Source: Pirellulaceae bacterium
GTDB taxonomy: Bacteria; Planctomycetota; Planctomycetia; Pirellulales; Pirellulaceae
Length of the DNA: 63,041 nt
Assembly: GCA_022448315.1 (NCBI GenBank)
Contig: JAKVCA010000033.1
Span: 1-63,041, forward strand
Direction of reading: 5' to 3'
Under the pieces are notes generated by a model that had not been told where the DNA came from, searched no databases, and was given only the letters and a program-made list of their open reading frames with translations. Position numbers and translations under genes: made by a program. Positions 7,940-15,965 of the stretch are shown here, piece after piece; position 1 is the first letter of the stretch, and each line of letters begins with the position of its first letter.

Positions 7940-9829
7940 GTGGACGCTTTAAAACAGATCGGCACTTGTTGGGCAACGTGGTTTTTGGGGGTATTGATCG
8001 CCTCTCCATGTTGGGCGCAAGAGACGAGCTACGTCGTGGAATTTCGTGATGGCAGTGTGGCGTCGCTAGAAATTCCCGACCACATGATTGAATGGCAATC
8101 GGTAGCCGTGGACGGTCGTATTACGCCCCAGTCCCTACCTTTTCGCGAGGTTCAGGAGCTCAAGCTGGTATTGAAACCGGTGACGCAGCGAGTCCGGCAG
8201 GTCCGGAAATGGATCGATAATCTTGGCGATCCCGATTACGAAGTGCGTGAGGCTGCCAGTCGGGAGTTAATGGCAAAAGCGGGTCCGTATCTTTCTGTGC
8301 TCAAAGCTTCTCGGGGCAGCAAAGACCCAGAAGTTGGCTGGCGTCTGGAAGTGGTTTACCGAGCCCTTCTTGAGGTTGCCAACGAGGCCGCAGAGCCGTC
8401 TTACGACGTCTTGAACTTAACGCCCTCATCATTGGCCGAAATCTCCGCGGGGGACGCGGGCGACTGGGAGATGATAGGGTCCTTTCGCGGACAGCAGGTA
8501 CGATTATCTCGGGAAAATGTGGCGTGCATTCGACAGGGGAAGCTTCCCGAGGCTCGACAACTCGCACAAGCCCGCGTCGGCGAACGGCTTTCAGAATCAG
8601 ATATTGGCCGCTTCCCCGAAAATCGCCAGCATTTGAATTTTGACGTGGACTCCAGTGGACAAGAGATCTCTCGGGGGACCGTCATCGACGATGAGTATTC
8701 AGACATGGGAGTCCGCTTCAGGTCGACTGTGGAAGACGGATATGTAGGGATTTTTTCCTATCCGGTTCGTGGAGGCTTGACTGAGAAAAATTCCGCTGGC
8801 GGACAGTGGGCCAAGGATCAGTCCAAGGACTATACGGGTATCTCGACCATTTCCTTCTGCAAACCCGGGGATATTCAAACTCCTGCGACGGTGAACTACT
8901 TCGGTTGTTTCCTGGCGATTGTCGTGAAGGATGGGACAATTCTGAAGTTCTTTGACTCCCAGGGTCGTTTGATCAGTGAGCAAGCGACGGATAATTCCAG
9001 GGAGGAGCAAAAAGACTTTGTTGGTTTCTATAGTCCAACTCCCATCGCACGCGTGGAGATTCATCCGACAGCGAAAGATGCGAACTACGCATTCGATGAC
9101 ATGCTTTTTGATCCCCCGCGCCCCATTTCGGAGGGAGAGTCGGCAAATCGCCTGACAGTCGTGACGAAGTCAGGTGAACGGATTGAAGGTCGAGGTTGGA
9201 GGATCGGGGAAGACACGGTCACCTTGTTCGAACTTACCCTTGGCGTGGAGCAACTCGAAATCCCCCGAGATCAGATTGTTGCAGTCATGCCTCAACGAGA
9301 TGGCGGCGTCACTGTCCCTTTGACTCAGGAATCATTCTGGGGCTGGACGTCTAATGGGAGCTTGCTTCGATTGTCTCGAACCAAGGGAAAGTTCGGCTTG
9401 ACCGCGCTGCCTGGGATTGAGAAATCTCCCGAAGAGTTCAGTTCGGTCTGGCTAGGTTTGGCGTCCGAAGGCCGGAAACTGATATGCGGACTCGAGGGTC
9501 AAATTAACGTGCCAGCGGTTTATTTTGAGGGAGAACTCTCGACAGTTAAAGAGATAGGGCTTTCGAGCGAAGGTTGGAATTGGGAAACGGAGAAAGGTGT
9601 CGCGGTTGCAGAGCCCGTTGAGGAAACGCCGGTGATCTTCTTTGATCAACCGTCGGTGGCGAACATCAACGAGGGCCAACTGGTGACCGTTGATGATCAG
9701 ATTCTGATCATTGATTCTGTGGGTTGCATACTTGAAGAATGGAATGGAGACCGGGTGGTTTTGAAGCTTGAAGGCAAGGAGCTTCGGTTGGCATGGGAGC
9801 AGGTTCGCAGCTTGCGGTTGCCCAAATAG
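7940..9829 (+). CDS. secreted protein with repeated short beta-motifs, unknown function
   Basis: The 629-residue protein starts at GTG 7940 and has a signal peptide (TWFLGVLIASPCWAQ). After a VVEFRDGSVASLEI motif comes a helical HEAT-like stretch around residues 85-140 (VRKWIDNLGDPDYEVREAAS). A beta-rich middle part contains YAFDDMLFD, reminiscent of jelly-roll carbohydrate-binding or PEP-CTERM-associated modules. The C-terminal half repeats a pattern of about 45 residues (V.L..G..I.G...I.....V.L.......IP...I..I) at least twice. The same pattern occurs in the NPCBM protein at 59526. No catalytic motif was seen. It is likely a periplasmic binding or scaffold protein; the exact family is not recognised. 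Confidence 0.7.
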   Translation: MDALKQIGTCWATWFLGVLIASPCWAQETSYVVEFRDGSVASLEIPDHMIEWQSVAVDGRITPQSLPFREVQELKLVLKPVTQRVRQVRKWIDNLGDPDYEVREAASRELMAKAGPYLSVLKASRGSKDPEVGWRLEVVYRALLEVANEAAEPSYDVLNLTPSSLAEISAGDAGDWEMIGSFRGQQVRLSRENVACIRQGKLPEARQLAQARVGERLSESDIGRFPENRQHLNFDVDSSGQEISRGTVIDDEYSDMGVRFRSTVEDGYVGIFSYPVRGGLTEKNSAGGQWAKDQSKDYTGISTISFCKPGDIQTPATVNYFGCFLAIVVKDGTILKFFDSQGRLISEQATDNSREEQKDFVGFYSPTPIARVEIHPTAKDANYAFDDMLFDPPRPISEGESANRLTVVTKSGERIEGRGWRIGEDTVTLFELTLGVEQLEIPRDQIVAVMPQRDGGVTVPLTQESFWGWTSNGSLLRLSRTKGKFGLTALPGIEKSPEEFSSVWLGLASEGRKLICGLEGQINVPAVYFEGELSTVKEIGLSSEGWNWETEKGVAVAEPVEETPVIFFDQPSVANINEGQLVTVDDQILIIDSVGCILEEWNGDRVVLKLEGKELRLAWEQVRSLRLPK

Positions 9830-10005
9830 CCTTTGAGATGCGCAAGCGTTGGTTTGGGCACGTTTCGATTTGTTACCACCTGTTCGAGACCCTTGGTTGA
9901 TATGTTTCAAAGCGTTACCTCTGGGGTGATTTGGAAAAGCCTGAGTTGAGCGTTAGGGACTCTCGTTGCAGACGGTCATGGTTCCGAATATCGAAAGAGT
10001 GGTTG

Positions 10006-10743
10006 ATGAGCGAAATTGATGAAACGCCGTACGATGTGGTCGCTGTCGGAGCGCATCCCGATGACGTGGAGATTGCCTGTGGAGGTACGCTCGCGAAACT
10101 TGTGAATCAAGGGTATCGGGTTGCGATCGTCGACCTGACGGATGGCGAGCCGACACCGCTTTCCCCAGGTCCGGAGGTCCGTTTGGAAGAAGCGAAGAAT
10201 GCAGCGAAAGTTTTGGGCGTTGAAACCCGAATCACGCTTGCGCTTCCTAATCGCAAGCTTTTTGATTGCTTTGAAAGCCGGGTTGAGCTGGCCAAGGTGT
10301 TTCGTCGGCTTCGTCCGAGGTTGGTGGTCGGTTTCGGAGATAAAACACCCATGGCTTCGCCAGATCATTGGCAAGCGATGCAGATTACGGAGGCGGCGAT
10401 TTTCTATTCGAGGTTGTGTAAATGGGAGCAGTATTTCGATGATCTCCCCGTTCACACCATCGAGAAACAGCTTTACTTTCGACTGGCGTTCGAACCCGCG
10501 ACACTCGACGGGTATCCGGGCCACTTCACTGAGGATATCTCCTCGACACTCGAGAAAAAACTGGAATCGGTGAAGTGTTACGTGACCCAGTTTCCGGAGA
10601 GCAAGGGATACGTGTTTGATCGCGTGCGAGCGGCGGCTGTCGTGGCGGGTACTGCCGCGGGTTTTTCGGCGGGTGAAGTCTTTGTGGCTCCCAAGCCGCT
10701 TGGGAGCGATGACCTCATGAAAACCATGATGCTCTCATCTTGA
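10006..10743 (+). CDS. PIG-L / BshB-type metal-dependent deacetylase
   Basis: The zinc-binding motif [13 protein letters not shown] lies at residues 12-24 of the 245-residue product. TDGE follows the third strand and SPDHWQA near residue 116 supplies the remaining His ligand. These are the hallmarks of LmbE/PIG-L N-deacetylases, which remove acetyl groups from GlcNAc-containing substrates such as the bacillithiol precursor (BshB1) or similar glycosides. The chosen ATG at 10006 begins [10 protein letters not shown], directly before the first strand; the frame is open further upstream but carries unrelated residues. No BshA or BshC partner is in the window, so the substrate is undetermined. Confidence 0.87.
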   Translation: MSEIDETPYDVVAVGAHPDDVEIACGGTLAKLVNQGYRVAIVDLTDGEPTPLSPGPEVRLEEAKNAAKVLGVETRITLALPNRKLFDCFESRVELAKVFRRLRPRLVVGFGDKTPMASPDHWQAMQITEAAIFYSRLCKWEQYFDDLPVHTIEKQLYFRLAFEPATLDGYPGHFTEDISSTLEKKLESVKCYVTQFPESKGYVFDRVRAAAVVAGTAAGFSAGEVFVAPKPLGSDDLMKTMMLSS

Positions 10744-10754
10744 TACGGCTTCAC

Positions 10755-12443
10755 TCAAGATCCATGGTGAAAACAGACCAGACACATGTCGTCGCTTGGT
10801 GCTTCTCTTCCCAAGTGTTTCCGAACAGAAGCCACCATTGACTTTCCGGTGGTTTCGGCATCCGAGGAGGCGTGGGTCAAGAGTGACTTGACCCTTGCAA
10901 TGCCCAACTGATTTCCATTGGAATCCTCACTTTCGAAAATCCCGTCGGTCATCAGGATGACGGTATCTCCCTCGGCCAATTCGGTTTCGAATTTTTCGTA
11001 TTTGTAATCTTCAAGAATTCCAATCGGCAAGCCGGCCGTTTCTTTACACAATTCTTCCAGCGTTCCTTTCGCCGTTTGACGGAAAGGGGCAAGATGGCCG
11101 GCATTGACCACCTGAAGTTGGTGATTGGACGGGTCGATAAGCGCGATGACCATCGTGACAAAACGATCGAGTTGCAGGTCAACAATCGCCTGGTTGAGTC
11201 GGTTGAAGCAGGCGGCAAGGTCCGTTTCGGTGGCGAGTGAGAAACGGGTTTCCGCTGAGAGTTTCGCCATGAGTAACGCGGCCGCGATCCCGTGTCCCAC
11301 AACATCGGCAACAACAATTGCCACTCGGCCGTCTGGTAACTGAATATAGTCGTAGTAGTCGCCGCCGACATGGTTTGCCGGTTGGTAGAAATCGTAGAAA
11401 TCGTAGCCGTGGATGTCGGGCGCCTGAAGTGGAAGAAAACCATGTTGGACATCGGTAGCTAGCTCCAGATCGCGTTCCAGCTCGATTTGTTCCACCGCGG
11501 CCTGGTGAAGCTGGGCGTTGTCGATGGCGATGCCTGCCTGCAGGGCAACGGTTGCGAGTACTTCGAGGTCGCCTTCCGAAAAATGATTGGATGCGTCAAG
11601 CGTATCGATTTGGAGAAAACCGAGCAGGTTGCCCTCTCCATCCATGAGCGGTGCACACATGAAGGACCGGATTTGCAGGTTGGCGACGCTCTTGCTCGGA
11701 TTGAATCGCTCATCCGAAGCCGTGTTTTTAGACAGGATGGCTGTTTTCGTTGTCAAAACATGGTTCACGATCTGGCGACTGATTCGAAGGGTTTCTTCCT
11801 CGGTTTTATTACGAGTTTTACTCCATGTCGGGACAAGCTCTTGATCCTCGGACCTCATGATGATGAGACCGCGATCTGCTTGGGTGAAAATGGTAAACAG
11901 GGAATCCAGAACCCGCGGGAAGACATCTTCGAGAGTCAAAACCTTGCTTAATGCCTGAGCAATTTCCATGATCGCGCGAAGCTTGGCTTCGGGCGTCGTC
12001 GTCAATTTTGCTCGCTGATGCTGTGAGGAAACTTCGATTTTCGACATGATCGTCGAATGACCTGTCGAAATGATATCTTCATCGTCGATCAGGACCGTGT
12101 TTCGGCCAAAACGTTTCCGAAACAGGCTGCTTTGAGATCCGGTGTTTTCCGTATCGTCGATAAAACAAAGATCCACATCGCAGATGCGAATCGAATCGCC
12201 GTGTCGCAAGGGAGTTCGTCCCTGAATGACGCCGTCGTTGACATGCGTTCCGTTCCTGCTGTTCAGATCTTCAATCCAAAACCGTCGGGTTTTGTCATCA
12301 GACGAAATGGTTGCGTGCTTTCGGCTAACTGCGCGCACATCCAGAACGATTTCGCACTCGGGATGTCGCCCGATCGTTGATCGGGTTGCCAGGTCATACT
12401 CCCGACCCATTTGGGGACCGGATTCGACTCTCAATCTTGGCAT
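10755..12443 (-). CDS. FHA-GAF-SpoIIE (PP2C-type) phosphatase
   Basis: The 562-residue cytoplasmic regulator has three domains. An N-terminal FHA domain (residues 1-95: STIGRHPECEIVL, SRKHA, DLNSRNGTHVN) binds phosphothreonine. A GAF sensor domain spans about 165-320. A SpoIIE/RsbU-type PP2C domain spans about 345-560, with metal-binding motifs VGGDYYDYI, VADVVGHGIAAALLMAK, LMTDGIFES and SDDMCLVCF. Such phosphatases usually act on anti-sigma-factor antagonists in partner switching. It is divergently arranged with the FHA-GAF histidine kinase at 12884, whose N-terminal half has the same architecture, which points to a matched pair. It converges on the deacetylase at 10006. Confidence 0.92.
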   Translation of the reverse strand: MPRLRVESGPQMGREYDLATRSTIGRHPECEIVLDVRAVSRKHATISSDDKTRRFWIEDLNSRNGTHVNDGVIQGRTPLRHGDSIRICDVDLCFIDDTENTGSQSSLFRKRFGRNTVLIDDEDIISTGHSTIMSKIEVSSQHQRAKLTTTPEAKLRAIMEIAQALSKVLTLEDVFPRVLDSLFTIFTQADRGLIIMRSEDQELVPTWSKTRNKTEEETLRISRQIVNHVLTTKTAILSKNTASDERFNPSKSVANLQIRSFMCAPLMDGEGNLLGFLQIDTLDASNHFSEGDLEVLATVALQAGIAIDNAQLHQAAVEQIELERDLELATDVQHGFLPLQAPDIHGYDFYDFYQPANHVGGDYYDYIQLPDGRVAIVVADVVGHGIAAALLMAKLSAETRFSLATETDLAACFNRLNQAIVDLQLDRFVTMVIALIDPSNHQLQVVNAGHLAPFRQTAKGTLEELCKETAGLPIGILEDYKYEKFETELAEGDTVILMTDGIFESEDSNGNQLGIARVKSLLTHASSDAETTGKSMVASVRKHLGREAPSDDMCLVCFHHGS

Positions 12444-12883
12444 CTATCTTGCACCCAAGGCCACGGCCTTTTGGAAATATTGGTTGGGTTAAACTTACCT
12501 GTTGCCGTGCGGCGTCGTTCGACGGACAACGTGTCCGAATTCTACCAATGATCGTTGAGATGGTCGATTGGAAAGTCGAGTAGGGCAGGGGATGGCGAGT
12601 GCGAAAAGGTGATTTAGGTCTTCATGGCATGACCGGGAACAAAAAGGTGTCAGCGTCCCTTGCTTCTGATCATGATGAAGGGCAGTCCCAAGGGTATTCG
12701 GCCTTTACCTCTGTGGAGAAGCCGCCTTGAAGGATGTGAATGCGAGGAATCGAGGGTTGCTTTCGGTACTTTCGAAAAAAATTGCTTATCGGGTAAACTT
12801 GGCAGGTGTGGGACAGTCCGACAGCATCTGAAAACGGGTCGGTCGGGTAAACCCACGACATTGGATTAAGATCGGTTCGTGGT
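12444..12883. other. divergent regulatory region between the two FHA-GAF genes, with GGGT(T)AAAC boxes
   Basis: About 440 bp with no convincing gene. Three copies of a GGGT(T)AAAC word occur on the plus strand: GGGTTAAAC at 12486-12494, and GGGTAAAC at 12791-12798 and 12845-12852. Two lie within 95 bp of the kinase start, the third within 50 bp of the phosphatase start. They could be operator or promoter elements shared by both genes, but short words recur by chance. No -10/-35 pair could be called. Confidence 0.3.
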
Positions 12884-14605
12884 GTGGGGTGGAATGTGAC
12901 ATCGCTATACGTGGTCCGGGGGCGGGATCAAGGGATTCGATTTGAACTCGGCGGCGATCCTGTCGTGTCGATTGGACGAGATTCGTCGAATGATATCCAG
13001 GTTCACGATACCGAGATCTCAAGACGACATGCGCGGATTGTCTGCAAAGGGCATGTTTTTGTTTGGGAAGATTCAAAAAGTTCCAATGGGTCCTTTGTCA
13101 ACCAGAAACGCGTGGACCGTCACGAATTGAAGACTGGGGATCGTATCAGGTTAGGTCGAACGTGGTTGCTCTTTACGCAGACGACCGAAGCTCAAGACGG
13201 TTCTTCGGGACCCAGAGTTTCCATTGTGGATGAGGCCTCATCGGCCGAGGCCTCGAGGATCCTTGGGACCGCGCGGCCAGCGATTGGGCTGCCGGAATTA
13301 TCCGCGTCCGGTGACGAGGGAACGGTGGTCCGCATGCAACGCAATCTTCAGGTGATGGTTCGGACGTCTCAGGAGGTAAGTCATACACTCGATATCGAAG
13401 AACTCTGTATGAATCTGTTGCATCAGGTTGTCACCTCGATAGATGCCGACCGAGGCTGCATCATGTTGGTCGACGATGAGGGAAGCGACTTGCAGGTCAA
13501 AGCGAGTTTGGATCGAAACGACGAGGGTGGCGGAAAACCGATTCACCTCAGTCAGACAATCCTTGACTATGTGCTTCAGAATGAAGAAGGCGTCCTGACG
13601 AGTAACGCGGGTGAGGATGAACGTTGGGAGACGGCACCAAGTATTGTTCAGTTCGGTGTAAGAGAAGCCATCTGTGTCCCGATGACGGGGCGGTATAGCA
13701 ATGTTGGAATCCTTTACGTTGACACCGCAATTTCGACCAAGGCGTTGTTGGACGGTTCGGGGTCTCGTCGGTTTCATCAAGATCATCTCGAGTTGATGCT
13801 GGCCATCGGGCATCAGGCAGCGTTGGCGGTCGAAAACTCGACGTATTACTCTGCCTTGCTGCAATCGGAAAGGCTGGCTGCGGTTGGCCATACGGTAGCA
13901 ACGCTCTCTCACCACATCAAAAATATCTTGCAGGGCATGAAGGGCGGAGGTTTCTTGATCGAAGAAGGCTTGAAGCAGGGGGATACGGATGCTGCGATTC
14001 GTGGATGGAAAATGGTGGAGCGTAACCAGCAGAAGATCTCCGACCTTGTGCTGGACATGTTGACCTTCAGCAAAGCACGTCAGCCTGACCTTGGATGGCA
14101 TGACCTTGATGAGACGGTCGCCGAGGTCATTGATTTGATGAAACATCGTGCTGGAGAGTTGGCGGTGGATCTTGCGTGGTCCCCATCTGGTCAGGTCTCG
14201 AAAGTCGCGTTTGATGCGGAAGGAATGCAGCGTGCGGTCCTCAATTTAGTGACCAATGCGATTGATGCATGCGCGGGAATCGAGGGAGGGCGAGTCGAGG
14301 TGAGCACTGCGTGGGATGCGGCGCATCAAAGGGTCGAGGTGCTTGTTAAGGATAATGGTGAGGGCATTCCGTCGGCTCGGGTTGCCACGATTTTCAAGCC
14401 ATTTGAATCGACCAAGGGCAACCGAGGGACGGGGTTGGGGTTGCCAGCGGCTCGGAAAATTATTCGCGAGCATGGCGGAGACATTGTTGTTGAAAGCGAA
14501 ACGGGTAAGGGAAGCTTTTTTCGGCTCACTTTTCCTGTTCAAAGTCCGAGTTCCGGGCCCGAAGATCGGGATGGGGGTCAAACTCTGGTGCATGACATGA
14601 CTTGA
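12884..14605 (+). CDS. FHA-GAF sensor histidine kinase
   Basis: The 573-residue soluble kinase has an FHA domain at residues 5-100 (VVSIGRDSSNDIQVHD, SRRHARI, SKSSNGSFVN). A GAF domain follows at about 165-325 (DADRGCIMLVDDEG, ICVPMTG). The dimerisation helix carries ATLSHHIKN, with His343 or His344 as phosphoacceptor, and the HATPase domain shows NLVTNAIDAC, DNGEGIP and GTGLGLPAARKIIREHGG. There is no membrane segment or receiver domain. Start GTG 12884 is given; GTG 12896 is equally possible. No response regulator is adjacent; the divergent neighbour is the FHA-GAF phosphatase. The FHA domain suggests cross-talk with Ser/Thr kinases, which planctomycetes have in large numbers. Confidence 0.92.
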   Translation: MGWNVTSLYVVRGRDQGIRFELGGDPVVSIGRDSSNDIQVHDTEISRRHARIVCKGHVFVWEDSKSSNGSFVNQKRVDRHELKTGDRIRLGRTWLLFTQTTEAQDGSSGPRVSIVDEASSAEASRILGTARPAIGLPELSASGDEGTVVRMQRNLQVMVRTSQEVSHTLDIEELCMNLLHQVVTSIDADRGCIMLVDDEGSDLQVKASLDRNDEGGGKPIHLSQTILDYVLQNEEGVLTSNAGEDERWETAPSIVQFGVREAICVPMTGRYSNVGILYVDTAISTKALLDGSGSRRFHQDHLELMLAIGHQAALAVENSTYYSALLQSERLAAVGHTVATLSHHIKNILQGMKGGGFLIEEGLKQGDTDAAIRGWKMVERNQQKISDLVLDMLTFSKARQPDLGWHDLDETVAEVIDLMKHRAGELAVDLAWSPSGQVSKVAFDAEGMQRAVLNLVTNAIDACAGIEGGRVEVSTAWDAAHQRVEVLVKDNGEGIPSARVATIFKPFESTKGNRGTGLGLPAARKIIREHGGDIVVESETGKGSFFRLTFPVQSPSSGPEDRDGGQTLVHDMT

Positions 14606-14720
14606 TTGATTGGGGGGACGAAGTTGCGTTCAAGGGCGTTGCTCAAGCTCCTAGGCAATGATGGTTGCCGCAGCTTATAATTTAAGTAATGGCACCCCCA
14701 ACCCTTATGAGATACCGTCA

Positions 14721-15140
14721 ATGTTAGTCCCTGTCGAACTTTCCAGAATCATCATCAGTGAAATCAATGAGCAACAGATGATTTGGCTGAAAGAAGTCGA
14801 TGGTGAGAGGAAGTTCCCGATCATGATCGGGATCTTCGAGGCCACGAGCATCGATCGAAGGATCAAGGACATTCCGCGACCGCGTCCCCTGACTCATGAT
14901 TTGATCGTGAACACCATTCAGTCGCTGGGTGCCGAAATGGACAGCGTGGTCATTAGCTCGCTGAAGGACCACACTTATTTCGCGAGCTTGAAATTGAAGG
15001 TGGGTGATGGACTGGTTGAGGTCGATGCTCGTCCCTCAGATGCAATCGCGGTGGCGGTCACAAGTAACCCGTCGCTGCCTATTTTTGTTGATGAGGCGGT
15101 GCTTGAAGGTGCGGGATTGCCTACAGATCCCACGCTGTAA
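14721..15140 (+). CDS. DUF151 / bifunctional nuclease (BFN) domain protein
   Basis: A 139-residue single-domain protein. The family core is evident: VELSRIIISEINEQQMIWLK, FPIMIGIFEATSID, RPLTHDLI, the invariant-like VDARPSDAIAVAV near the C-terminus, and LPIFVDEAVLE. Members have been described as having DNase/RNase activity in plants and appear in thermophile structures, but bacterial function is poorly known. The frame is open to ATG 14658, but homologues begin at the MLVPVELSRI position, and a TATAAT-like word near 14675 would fall inside the longer version; 14721 is therefore preferred. It follows the histidine kinase by about 115 bp on the same strand. Confidence 0.85.
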   Translation: MLVPVELSRIIISEINEQQMIWLKEVDGERKFPIMIGIFEATSIDRRIKDIPRPRPLTHDLIVNTIQSLGAEMDSVVISSLKDHTYFASLKLKVGDGLVEVDARPSDAIAVAVTSNPSLPIFVDEAVLEGAGLPTDPTL

Positions 15141-15266
15141 CCCTGCGCCGGTCCAAAACTTTTCCACTCCCAACGGTCGGAAGGTTCAATTCGATAGGTT
15201 GGGAAATGGCGGCTCTCGTGCCTCGAATTCGATAAGGGTTGAAATTGGGTGAGCATTCGCCCGCGT

Positions 15267-15689
15267 CTAACCCTCTCCAAATCCCGTTACCATCAGGTGA
15301 CGGCTGCCACCATGATCGCGGTGTTCGCAAAGGTAAATTCCCTGCCAGGTTCCCAGGGCGAGTCGACCGGACGATATGGGGAGGCTGAGACTGTTTCCCA
15401 TCAAGGATGCTTTGATGTGAGCGGGCATGTCGTCGGGGCCCTCGAGCGTGTGCACAAATGGTAAGTTCTCGGGGCAAATGTGATTTAAAGCGGTTTCAAA
15501 ATCTGTTCTAACATCCGGATCGGCATTTTCGTTCAGAGTGAGGGATGCGGATGTGTGGAGGATAAAGACATGGCAGAGGCCACGGTCGATTTTCTGGATC
15601 TCTATGGCTTTTGCCAGAACTTCCTGCGTTACAAGATGACACCCTCGCCGCTGCGGCCTTAACGTGACATGGTGCTGAAACCAGATCAT
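15267..15689 (-). CDS. YjbQ family protein (UPF0047, secondary thiamine-phosphate synthase)
   Basis: The 140-residue product matches the UPF0047/YjbQ fold. Diagnostic motifs are RGCHLVT near the N-terminus, HTSASLTLNENADPDV in the middle, PFVHTLEGPDDMPAHIKASL and the C-terminal LGTWQGIYLCEHRD. The conserved His and Asp/Glu residues that form the anion- or metal-binding site are all visible. E. coli YjbQ has a weak thiamine-phosphate synthase activity, but the physiological role is uncertain. ATG 15689 (MIWFQHHV) is preferred to the in-frame ATG six codons earlier because homologues begin here. It is convergent with the DUF151 gene. Confidence 0.88.
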   Translation of the reverse strand: MIWFQHHVTLRPQRRGCHLVTQEVLAKAIEIQKIDRGLCHVFILHTSASLTLNENADPDVRTDFETALNHICPENLPFVHTLEGPDDMPAHIKASLMGNSLSLPISSGRLALGTWQGIYLCEHRDHGGSRHLMVTGFGEG

Positions 15690-15871
15690 GGCTTGGTTGA
15701 CTTTCAAGATGAGGACAGGGGGAATAAAAGGCGGCGAAAGGTGAATGGCGGTAAGCCGAACCTCATTTACAGGTTATCGGGAACGCCCGATGGAGCAAGC
15801 CATTGTGACTGAAATGGAGCGCCACGACCCATATTTCAATGTGGAAGGCTGGTTGCCTCTATCCACGGCGT

Positions 15872-15903
15872 AAAAAAAGCGGACGATAATGAATCGTCCG
15901 CTT
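15872..15903 (-). terminator. Rho-independent terminator of the parvulin gene
   Basis: A perfect 11-bp stem (AAGCGGACGAT / ATCGTCCGCTT) with a 5-nt loop is followed on the minus strand by a run of seven T. It lies about 60 bp beyond the stop of the gene at 15966. A second perfect stem, CCCGGGT/ACCCGGG at 15942-15960, directly follows the stop codon but has no T-run. Confidence 0.88.
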
Positions 15904-15965
15904 GGGAGACCGGCAAACACACCGGCCGAGCAGGAAGATGGCCCGGGTTGATCACCCGGGATGAT

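Noticed and set aside
13298-14146. Minus-strand frame of 282 codons opposite the histidine kinase
   Set aside because: The plus strand encodes complete FHA, GAF and HATPase motifs; the antisense frame has none.
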